Origin: Streptomyces sp. NRRL F-5630
GTDB taxonomy: Bacteria; Actinomycetota; Actinomycetes; Streptomycetales; Streptomycetaceae
Length of the DNA stretch: 64,000 bases
Assembly (NCBI RefSeq): GCF_000719475.1
Contig: NZ_JOGO01000032.1
Coordinates: 1-64,000 of the forward strand
Direction: 5' to 3'
Below the pieces are notes generated by a model. That model did not search any database, was not told the origin of the DNA, and saw nothing but the letters and a program-made list of their open reading frames with translations. The translations under genes were made by a program, and so were the position numbers. Below, piece after piece: positions 42,923 through 49,765 of this stretch; the first letter of the stretch is position 1, and the number at the start of each line of letters is the position of its first letter.

Positions 42923-43714
42923 ATGCCCGAGGGCGACACCGTGTTCCACACGGCGCGGCGGCTCCACGCCGCGCTCGCAGGCCAGCGGCTCACGGTCGCC
43001 GACCTGCGCGTGCCGCGCTTCGCGACGGCGGACCTCACCGGCCGCGAGGTGCACGACGTGACGCCGCGCGGCAAGCACCTCCTCACCCGCCTCTCCGGCG
43101 GACTGACACTCCACACCCACCTGCGCATGGACGGCGCGTGGCGCGTGTACGAGGCGGGCGAGCGCTGGCGCGGCGGTCCCGGTCACCAGATCCGCGCGAT
43201 CCTCGGCACCGAGGCCCGTACGGCCGTCGGGTACCGCCTCCCCGTCGTCGAACTGCTCCGGACGGCCGACGAGGACCGCGCCGTCGGCCACCTCGGCCCC
43301 GACCTCCTCGGCCCGGACTGGGACGGCGGCGTCGCGCTCGACCGGCTCCGCGCCGCGCCGGAGCGTCCCTTCGGGGAGGCGCTGCTCGACCAGCGCAATC
43401 TCGCGGGGATCGGCAACGTCTACAAGAGCGAGCTGTGCTTCCTGCTGCGCGTCACCCCCTGGACCCCGGTGGGCGACGTCCCCGCGCCCGAACGCGCCCC
43501 CGCCCTCGCCGCGCGCCTCCTGCACGCCAACCGCGACACCTTCCGCCGCAACACGACGGGCCGCCGCGACACCCCCCTGTACGTCTACGGCCGCGCCCAA
43601 CGCCCCTGCCTGCGCTGCGGCGCCACCGTCCGCGAGGCCGACCAGGGCGACGGCACCAAGGCCCGTCCCACGTACTGGTGCCCGGGCTGCCAGGAGGGCC
43701 CGGCCCCGCACTGA
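42923..43714 (+). CDS. Fpg/Nei family DNA glycosylase (Nei2-type)
   Basis: 263 residues from ATG 42923, after GGAGGAGGTTCC. After removal of Met, Pro and Glu (PEGDTV) form the catalytic N-terminus. The β-turn lysine is in PRGKHLLT (about 54). The H2TH region reads LLDQRNLAGIGNVYKSELCFLL. The C-terminal zinc finger has its CLRC...CPGC cysteines. It excises oxidised bases such as thymine glycol and cuts the strand by β,δ-elimination. It probably shares the lhr transcript. Confidence 0.93.
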   Translation: MPEGDTVFHTARRLHAALAGQRLTVADLRVPRFATADLTGREVHDVTPRGKHLLTRLSGGLTLHTHLRMDGAWRVYEAGERWRGGPGHQIRAILGTEARTAVGYRLPVVELLRTADEDRAVGHLGPDLLGPDWDGGVALDRLRAAPERPFGEALLDQRNLAGIGNVYKSELCFLLRVTPWTPVGDVPAPERAPALAARLLHANRDTFRRNTTGRRDTPLYVYGRAQRPCLRCGATVREADQGDGTKARPTYWCPGCQEGPAPH

Positions 43715-44010
43715 GCGGACGCGCCGGACGAAGGCGGCCCCCAGGGGCCACCACCTGCGGCGTGTGCGTCCTCGGCGACACGCCCGCCACCGCGAGCGAC
43801 ATGTCCTCCCCACCCGCGCGACCTGACGCGACACCCCTGGCCACGCGCCATCACGCCTCGCCCACCAAACGTCTAACAGGCCCCCCGCAACGTCCCGCCT
43901 CGCCCCCTCCCCGGCCCACCTCCCCCACGACAAAGCCGGGCCCCCACGCCGCTCAACGCGACATGGGGGCCCGGCTCCTCCCCACGGGTACGGGTGCCCG
44001 CGAGGAAACG
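43715..44010. other. Convergent nei / dps intergenic region
   Basis: 296 bases, no gene. It ends with a 12-bp GC stem (43935-43975) able to terminate transcription from both sides. Confidence 0.6.
43935..43975. terminator. Bidirectional terminator between nei and dps
   Basis: GCCGGGCCCCCA (43935-43946) pairs perfectly with 43964-43975. It is 36 bases from the dps stop. Confidence 0.75.
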
Positions 44011-44484
44011 TCACTCCTTGTTCGACGCCTGGAACATCCAGTGGTGCTTCTCCAGATCCGCGGTGATCGCGATGAGGAGGTCCTGGGTGACCGGGTCGGG
44101 CTCGGCCGTCGCCGCGACCCGCTCGCGCAGCCGGGTGATGGCGGCGGCGAGGGCGTCGGTCATGGCCGCGACCGCGTCGTTGTCCTTGATCCAGCCGTCA
44201 CCGATCTTGTCGATGCCACTCGTGGCGGCGACGGTGCCCACGCGGCCGTCCGGCGAGACGCCGAGGGTCGAGGCACGCTCGGCGACCTCGTCCATGTGTG
44301 TACGGGCCGAGTCCACGACGTCGTCGAGCTGGAGGTGCACCGAGCGGAAGCGCGGGCCGATCACGTTCCAGTGGATCTGCTTGGCGACCAGGGAGAGGTC
44401 CACGAGGTCGACCAGCGCGCCCTGGAGCGCGTCGGAAACGATCTTGAGATCGGCTTCGGCAAGGGGGCTCTTCACTACGTACAT
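44011..44484 (-). CDS. dps: Dps family ferritin-like DNA-binding protein
   Basis: 157 residues. The Dps ferroxidase residues are visible: QIHWNVIGPRFRSVHLQLDDVVDSARTHMDEVAERASTLG (about 36-75), with the conserved H, D and E. The protein forms 12-mers that store iron and protect DNA in stress. It lacks the long Lys-rich C-terminal tail of some streptomycete Dps proteins. ATG 44484 follows GGAGGAATTCGG. It ends at the shared GC-stem terminator. Confidence 0.93.
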   Translation of the reverse strand: MYVVKSPLAEADLKIVSDALQGALVDLVDLSLVAKQIHWNVIGPRFRSVHLQLDDVVDSARTHMDEVAERASTLGVSPDGRVGTVAATSGIDKIGDGWIKDNDAVAAMTDALAAAITRLRERVAATAEPDPVTQDLLIAITADLEKHHWMFQASNKE

Positions 44485-44635
44485 CCGAATTCCTCCATCT
44501 CACTCACGACTCAGGTGCCCCCGTTCCGTTCCTTCAACCATGACATAACGCGGTGAAGCAGGTCACACCGAGGAACCCGGTCCGGCGCCGGAAGGCGGCC
44601 GGATGGACGGGCGGGCGGTGCCCGGGAACGCGAAA

Positions 44636-44674
44636 GGCGGAGCCCCCACCGAAGTACCCGGTGGGGGCTCCGCC
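44636..44674 (-). terminator. Terminator of clgR
   Basis: A perfect 15-bp stem (44636-44650 with 44660-44674, GGTGGGGGCTCCGCC arm) and a nine-base loop, 32 bases after the clgR stop. Confidence 0.85.
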
Positions 44675-44705
44675 ATACGTGGGGCGCGTGCGTCGTGCGG
44701 CCCGC

Positions 44706-45077
44706 TCAGGCCGCGACCACGTCCACTGCCTCGGTCGGCGCCTTGATGGTGACCCGCTCGGGCGGGACACCCGTGACGGACACCGAATTCAGCACCGGAC
44801 GGCGTACCGGCGGCACCGGGTCGGCGGCTGCCGACTCGGCAAGCTCAGCGAGGGCGAGTTCGTCGCTGACCTCGTGCATCAGCTCGGACATCCGTACATC
44901 AAGCGCGTCGCAAATGGCGGCGAGCAGTTCGGAGGAAGCCTCCTTCTGCCCCCGCTCCACCTCGGAGAGATAGCCGAGCGAGACCCGGGCGGACGAGGAG
45001 ACTTCGCGCAGAGTACGGCCCTGGCGCTGGCGCTGCCGACGCAGCACGTCACCCAGCAGGCGACGGAGCAGAATCAT
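44706..45077 (-). CDS. clgR: ClgR, XRE-type activator of Clp protease genes
   Basis: 123 residues from ATG 45077, eight bases after GGAGGG. The HTH reads [27 protein letters not shown] (about 22-48). ClgR activates clpP1clpP2, clpC and lon in Streptomyces, and hflX among others in Corynebacterium. It ends in VVAA, a C-terminal hydrophobic/Ala degron type by which ClgR is degraded by ClpP complexes. A weak match to the ClgR site (TTCGCTCCCCGCAC on the minus strand, 45147-45160) lies upstream and could allow autoregulation. It is downstream of cinA on the same strand with a 109-base gap. Confidence 0.92.
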   Translation of the reverse strand: MILLRRLLGDVLRRQRQRQGRTLREVSSSARVSLGYLSEVERGQKEASSELLAAICDALDVRMSELMHEVSDELALAELAESAAADPVPPVRRPVLNSVSVTGVPPERVTIKAPTEAVDVVAA

Positions 45078-45186
45078 CGGTGGCTCCCTCCTCGGACCGT
45101 GTAACCGCATCCTTCTCGCCCCACCGTACCGCTTGGGACAGTGGCCGTGCGGGGAGCGAAGACGTGTTCACTCAGGGCTGTAAACA

Positions 45187-45867
45187 TCAAGTCCCCCCGT
45201 TTTCTTCCGTATCCTGTGCGCGCACGTTTCTGATCAGTTCGTCGCGGAGCAGGCCCAGCACGGCTCGCACGCTATCCCTACGGATTTCCGTACGGTCACC
45301 GTTCAACCGCAGTGCCAGAATTTTCTCGCCGCGTGCACCGGTCAAACCTGTTACCGACCGCTTTTCAGCGTCTTCCGCACCACTTGTGTGGTCGAGGCTC
45401 GTGCTCTCCTCAGCGGTTCCATGGTGGTCGAGGCTCGTGTCGGCCGCCGGAGGGCCGGGAACGTGCCCGTCGGTGGGCCCGGCGACCGCCACGTACACCG
45501 TACCGACGGGCTTGCCGTCCTGCGGCTCGGGACCCGCGACGCCGGTTGTCGCCGCGCCCCAGTCCGCGCCGAGCGCGTCCCGTACCCCCGCCGCCATCTG
45601 CGCGGCGACCTCGGGGTGGACGGCGCCCTCGCGGGCCAGGAGAGCGGAGTCGACGCCGAGCAGCCGGTGCTTCAGTTCGGTCTCGTACGCGGTGACGGAG
45701 CCGAGGAAGGCGGCGGACGCCCCGGGCGCGGCGGTCAGCTCGGCGGCGACCAGGCCACCGGTGAGGGACTCGGCGACAGCGAGGGTCCGCCCGGCCTCGG
45801 CCGCGAGCGCGATGACGTCGACCGCCGCGTTCTCGGGCAGGGAACCGTCGCCGTCGGTCGCGCTCAT
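45187..45867 (-). CDS. cinA: CinA C-terminal domain protein (NMN deamidase-like)
   Basis: 226 residues. Only the CinA C-terminal domain (nicotinamide-nucleotide amidase, PncC-like) is present: AVAESLTGGLVAAELT (about 29-44), FLGSVTAYETELKHRLLGV, TTGVAGPEPQDGKPVGTVYVAVAG. Between that and the final helix (DRTEIRRDSVRAVLGLL) sits a hydrophilic insert of about 50 residues with a TSLDH duplication, so the protein exceeds the usual 160-170 residues. It overlaps the pgsA stop by four bases (ATGA), as in other actinobacteria with rimO-pgsA-cinA. Confidence 0.9.
   Translation of the reverse strand: MSATDGDGSLPENAAVDVIALAAEAGRTLAVAESLTGGLVAAELTAAPGASAAFLGSVTAYETELKHRLLGVDSALLAREGAVHPEVAAQMAAGVRDALGADWGAATTGVAGPEPQDGKPVGTVYVAVAGPTDGHVPGPPAADTSLDHHGTAEESTSLDHTSGAEDAEKRSVTGLTGARGEKILALRLNGDRTEIRRDSVRAVLGLLRDELIRNVRAQDTEENGGT
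45388..45439 (-). repeat. 16-bp direct repeat, 36-bp period, inside cinA insert
   Basis: GTGGTCGAGGCTCGTG is found at 45388-45403 and exactly again at 45424-45439, encoding the two TSLDH copies. The 36-base period keeps the reading frame. Confidence 0.85.
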
Positions 45868-46793
45868 GCCTGGCTCCTCCGTCCACGCGCGGCGGCGTCG
45901 CGCGCCGCGGCGTCGCCGGGAGCGGCCTCCCGCGCCGTACCGCCCTCCGCGCCCGCGCCCTCCGCCACGACACCGCGCACCGCGCCGTCCCGCGGCGTCA
46001 CGTCCCGCACCGCGCCGTCCCGCGACACCTCACCGCTCGCCGCCGCACCGTCCGCGTCCTCGGTGGCCACCTCACGCGGCACCGTGCCCCGCACCGCCGC
46101 CTCCAGGCGGTCGCCCGTGCGGAGGTCACGCGCCTGCTCCTCGTCGAGGACGACGGCGCGCCGCGAGGCGATGCCCTCGCGGCGCAGCACGATCGCCTGC
46201 CGCACGTAGTCGAGCCCCGTCGCGACGGTGAGCGCGACCGCGACGGCCATGACCCAGAACCGCGCCGAGGCGAGCCACCCCGTCAGGGCGAGCACGTACA
46301 TCCCGACCGCGACGCCCTGCGCGAGCGTCTTGAGCTTGCCGCCGCGGCTCGCCGGGATGACCCCGTACCTGATGACGACGAAGCGGAGCAAGGTGATGCC
46401 CAGCTCACGGCCCAGGATGACGCCGGTGACCCACCACGGCAGGTCGCCGAGGGCCGAGAGGCAGCACAGCGCGGCGCCCATGATCGCCTTGTCGGCGATC
46501 GGGTCCGCGATCTTCCCGAAGTCGGTGACGAGGTTGTACGTGCGCGCGAGGTGCCCGTCGAAGAGGTCGGTGATCATCGCGACGGTGAAGGCGGCCCACG
46601 CGACGGAGCGCCACGCCGGGTCGTGACCCCCGGCGACGAGCATCAGGGCGATGAAGCCGGGAACGAGGACGAGCCTGATCATCGTGAGGATGTTCGCGAT
46701 GTTCCAGACGCCGGGGGTGCCCGCGGCTCCCGCGGCGCTGCTGCCGCCCGGGACGCCGGTGCCGCTCGTGGCGGTTGCCGGGGCTCCCGTCAT
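45864..46793 (-). CDS. pgsA: CDP-diacylglycerol--glycerol-3-phosphate 3-phosphatidyltransferase
   Basis: 309 residues. The CDP-alcohol phosphotransferase motif DG-x2-AR-x8-G-x3-D-x3-D appears as [20 protein letters not shown] then ADPIAD (about 77-102), and several membrane helices follow to residue about 205. The enzyme makes phosphatidylglycerol phosphate in the membrane. The last about 85 residues (from about 225) are a hydrophilic tail with a ten-residue repeat ([19 protein letters not shown]), absent from typical PgsA of about 200 residues. It overlaps rimO and cinA by four bases on each side. Confidence 0.93.
   Translation of the reverse strand: MTGAPATATSGTGVPGGSSAAGAAGTPGVWNIANILTMIRLVLVPGFIALMLVAGGHDPAWRSVAWAAFTVAMITDLFDGHLARTYNLVTDFGKIADPIADKAIMGAALCCLSALGDLPWWVTGVILGRELGITLLRFVVIRYGVIPASRGGKLKTLAQGVAVGMYVLALTGWLASARFWVMAVAVALTVATGLDYVRQAIVLRREGIASRRAVVLDEEQARDLRTGDRLEAAVRGTVPREVATEDADGAAASGEVSRDGAVRDVTPRDGAVRGVVAEGAGAEGGTAREAAPGDAAARDAAARGRRSQA
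45976..46024 (-). repeat. 30-bp-period direct repeat in the pgsA tail
   Basis: CGCACCGCGCCGTCCCGCG occurs at 45976-45994 and 46006-46024. It encodes the repeated RDGAVR block of the PgsA C-terminal tail. Confidence 0.8.
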
Positions 46794-48289
46794 CTGCCTG
46801 CCTCCTCAAGACACTCCGCCACGAGATCGACGCCTTCGGTGCCGATCACCTTGGCGACGACCATACGGCCGACGCGGAGCGAAGCACCGTCCGGCAGCGT
46901 CGCCCCGCCGGTGAGAATGATCTGCCCGTCCGTCTCGGGGGCCTGGTGGGGCCCGCGGCCCAGGGCCGGCTCGTCCTCGGTGGCGGCCGATTCGACGAGC
47001 ACCTCCATGGTCTCGCCGATCCGCTCCTCCGCACGCTGGGCGGTCAGCTCCTCGGCGAGCCGCGAGACGCGCGCGAGGCGCGCGGCGACGACCTCCTCGT
47101 CGAGCTTCGTCTCGTATGTCGCCGCCTCGGTGCCCTCCTCGTCGGAGTAGCCGAAGACGCCGATCGCGTCGAGGCGCGCCGAGGTCAGGAAGCGCTCCAG
47201 TTCGGCGACGTCCTCCTCGGTCTCGCCGGGGAAGCCGACGATGAAGTTGGAGCGCACCCCGGCCTCGGGGGCCTTCGCCCGGATCTGGTCGAGCAGGCCG
47301 AGGAAGCTATCGGTGCCGCCGAACCGCCGCATCGCGCGCAGGACACCGGCCGCGGAGTGCTGGAAGGAGAGATCGAAGTACGGCGCGATCTTCGGCGTCG
47401 AGGTGAGCACGTCGATCAGCCCCGGCCGCATCTCGGCGGGCTGGAGATAGCTGACGCGCACCCGCTCGATGCCGTCCACGGCGGCGAGGTCGGGCAGCAG
47501 CGTCTCCAGAAGGCGGATGTCACCGAGGTCCTTGCCGTACGAGGTGTTGTTCTCGGAGACGAGCATGACCTCGCGCACGCCCTGCTCGGCGAGCCACCGC
47601 GTCTCGGCGAGCACGTCGGAGGGACGGCGGGAGATGAAGGAACCGCGGAAGGAGGGGATGGCGCAGAAGGAGCAGCGCCGGTCGCAGCCCGAGGCGAGCT
47701 TGACGGAGGCGACGGGGCTGGCGCCGAGGCGGCGCCGCAGCGGGGCGCGCGGGCCCGAGGCGGGCGCGAGGCCGTCGGGGAGGTCGGCGGGCGCGACGTC
47801 CTCGGGCTCCGGGGCCTGCTGCGCGTGGCCGGGCAGCGCGACGCCGGCCGTGTCCTGACGGGCGGCGGGGCTCAGCGGCAGGAGCTTGCGGCGGTCGCGC
47901 GGGGTGTGCGAGGCGTGGATGCCGCCGCTCAGAATCGTCTGGAGGCGGTCGGAGATGTCCGCGTAGTCGTCGAAGCCGAGCACACCGTCCGCCTCGGGCA
48001 GTGCCTCGGCGAGATCCTTGCCGTACCGCTCGGCCATGCAGCCCACGGCGACGACGGCCTGCGTTCTGCCGTGGCCCTTGAGGTCGTTCGCCTCCAGGAG
48101 CGCGTCGACGGAGTCCTTCTTGGCGGCCTCCACGAAGCCACAGGTGTTGACGACGGCGACATCGGCGTGCGAAGCGTCCTCGACGAGGTCCCAGCCGTCC
48201 GCCTCCAGGCGGCCTGCCAGCTCCTCCGAGTCCACCTCGTTACGGGCGCAGCCAAGGGTGACGAGAGCGACGGTGCGGCGTTCGGGCAT
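46790..48289 (-). CDS. rimO: Ribosomal protein S12 methylthiotransferase RimO
   Basis: 499 residues; a paralogue of MiaB. The auxiliary-cluster cysteines are in [30 protein letters not shown] (diagnostic of RimO) and VGCMAERYG. The radical-SAM motif is [15 protein letters not shown] (about 200-215). A C-terminal TRAM domain follows. It methylthiolates the conserved aspartate of S12. It starts the rimO-pgsA-cinA overlap cluster. Confidence 0.95.
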   Translation of the reverse strand: MPERRTVALVTLGCARNEVDSEELAGRLEADGWDLVEDASHADVAVVNTCGFVEAAKKDSVDALLEANDLKGHGRTQAVVAVGCMAERYGKDLAEALPEADGVLGFDDYADISDRLQTILSGGIHASHTPRDRRKLLPLSPAARQDTAGVALPGHAQQAPEPEDVAPADLPDGLAPASGPRAPLRRRLGASPVASVKLASGCDRRCSFCAIPSFRGSFISRRPSDVLAETRWLAEQGVREVMLVSENNTSYGKDLGDIRLLETLLPDLAAVDGIERVRVSYLQPAEMRPGLIDVLTSTPKIAPYFDLSFQHSAAGVLRAMRRFGGTDSFLGLLDQIRAKAPEAGVRSNFIVGFPGETEEDVAELERFLTSARLDAIGVFGYSDEEGTEAATYETKLDEEVVAARLARVSRLAEELTAQRAEERIGETMEVLVESAATEDEPALGRGPHQAPETDGQIILTGGATLPDGASLRVGRMVVAKVIGTEGVDLVAECLEEAGR

Positions 48290-48550
48290 GGACTCAAGAC
48301 TACTTCGTCCCCGGACGGCGCCTTCCGCGCAGGTGGCGGTACGGGTTCGGGCACGTGTACGTATCGAAACGGCGAGGGCCCCGGGGCGCGCGGTACGGCG
48401 GGGACACGCGACAGGACGGGGTGGCGGCGCGGTGCGGCTGGGGCGGCGGTACGTCCCGGGCGGCGGTGCGCGTCGTGCACGCCCCCCGCCGTGGACGCGC
48501 CGCTGCCCGCACGCGGTGCGCGCGGTCCCCGCCCCGTATCCCGCGCCCGC

Positions 48551-49378
48551 TCAGCCCTCCGAGGGGTCGCCCTTGGTGTACGAGAGCCGCTGGACCTGGC
48601 CCGGTCGGAACTTGTCCGTGATGGGCTTGCCGTTCACGGAGACCCGCACCGCGCCCGCGTCGCCGAGGACGAGATCGACCTGCTCGGCATCCGTGAACGT
48701 CTTGTGCTGTCCCTGCTCCAGGACCCCGTCGAAGAGGCTGCGCCCGGTGTGGTCCTTGACCGAGACCCAGGAGCGGCGCTCGGGCACGCTCAGCTTCACC
48801 GTCACCTTGTCCGCGGGCACGGCGGCCACCGCGCTCTCGGCGGGATTCGCGGGCGACGGGCTCTCGCTCGGCGACGCGGTCGCGGAGGGGCTCGGGCTGC
48901 TGGAACCCGCCGGGGCGCCCTCGGCGGCGTGGCGCTTCGCCCCCGCGGGCTCGTCGCCGCCGCTCACGAAGGTGAACCCCACGAAGGCGACGACCGCGAC
49001 GATCGCAGCGACCATGGCGGCGGTCCAGTTCGGGCGCCGGCGGTCGGGGCGGATGCGTTCGGCCTCGAAGAGCGGGGCGCCGGGCGTGGGCAGCGGCGCA
49101 CCGCCGTGCTCCGCGTCGTAGCGCGCGAGCAGGGGTTCGGGGTCGAGGCCCACGGCGCGCGCGAGGGCCCGCAGGTGTCCCCGGGCGTACACGGCGCCGC
49201 CGCACCGCGAGAAATCGTCGTTCTCGATGGCCTGGACGAGGGGGACGCGGATACGCGTCGAGGCGCTCAGGTCCTCGACCCGCAGCCCGGCCTTCGTGCG
49301 GGCTCGCCGCAGCGTCTCGCCGAGGGACGGACCGTCGTCGGAAGGGCGTTCTTCTGCTGGGGAGTTGCCGATGGACAC
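48551..49378 (-). CDS. RodZ-like protein: N-terminal HTH, one membrane helix, DUF4115 domain
   Basis: 275 residues from GTG 49378, chosen because GAAAGG lies seven bases upstream; ATG 49405 would add nine residues but lacks a ribosome site. N-terminal Xre/HTH_25 domain (SLGETLRRARTKAGLRVEDLSASTRIRVPLVQAIENDDF), a single TM helix (about 118-137, AAMVAAIVAVVAFVGFTFV), a Ser/Pro linker and a C-terminal β-rich DUF4115-type domain. This is RodZ architecture. Streptomyces grow by tip extension, so a role at the wall or cytoskeleton is only an inference. A candidate promoter TTGCCC-N19-TAGACT lies upstream. Confidence 0.86.
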   Translation of the reverse strand: MSIGNSPAEERPSDDGPSLGETLRRARTKAGLRVEDLSASTRIRVPLVQAIENDDFSRCGGAVYARGHLRALARAVGLDPEPLLARYDAEHGGAPLPTPGAPLFEAERIRPDRRRPNWTAAMVAAIVAVVAFVGFTFVSGGDEPAGAKRHAAEGAPAGSSSPSPSATASPSESPSPANPAESAVAAVPADKVTVKLSVPERRSWVSVKDHTGRSLFDGVLEQGQHKTFTDAEQVDLVLGDAGAVRVSVNGKPITDKFRPGQVQRLSYTKGDPSEG

Positions 49379-49758
49379 GAGAGCGCCTTTCGAGCGTGCA
49401 GCCATCTGCTGGAGGTTCAGTCTAGGGGCGCTGTAAAAGGCTCGGGCAACCCGGCGGACGGGGTTTTACGCCATCGGAATGCCCGGAAATCCCGGGACGC
49501 CCCCGGCCCCGGAATCTCCACACATCCCGCACTCCGCGCACGTCTGCCCGGCCCCCGCCCTCACCGCACCTGAACGGATGAAGAGCACTGGGCCACGAGG
49601 CGGCGCCGCGTCACCGGATCGCTTTCCCCCCGGTTGACGCGCGACCCGCCGAAAGGGTTGCGTGCCGCGTCGGCCCTCGGCGCCGCGTGAGTTCTGCGCG
49701 CCACGTCAGTCCTCGGCGCCACATCAGCCCCCTGCCACGTCGCCCCTTCGGCGCCGCG
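49379..49758. other. Intergenic region between the RodZ-like gene and ftsK
   Basis: 380 bases. The side near 49378 holds the RodZ-like promoter candidate. The side near ftsK is an 18-bp minisatellite (49662-49765) that runs into the ftsK stop codon. No ORF of coding character is present. Confidence 0.55.
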
Positions 49759-49765
49759 TCAGCCC
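49662..49765. repeat. 18-bp degenerate minisatellite overlapping the ftsK stop
   Basis: Six units with the core GCCRCGTCAGYCC. The core octamer starts near 49666, 49684, 49702, 49720, 49736 and 49755 (spacings 18, 18, 18, 16, 19). The last unit contains the ftsK TGA (TCA at 49759-49761 on this strand). The core resembles the GCGACGTCA repeats at 36970-37067. Confidence 0.75.
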
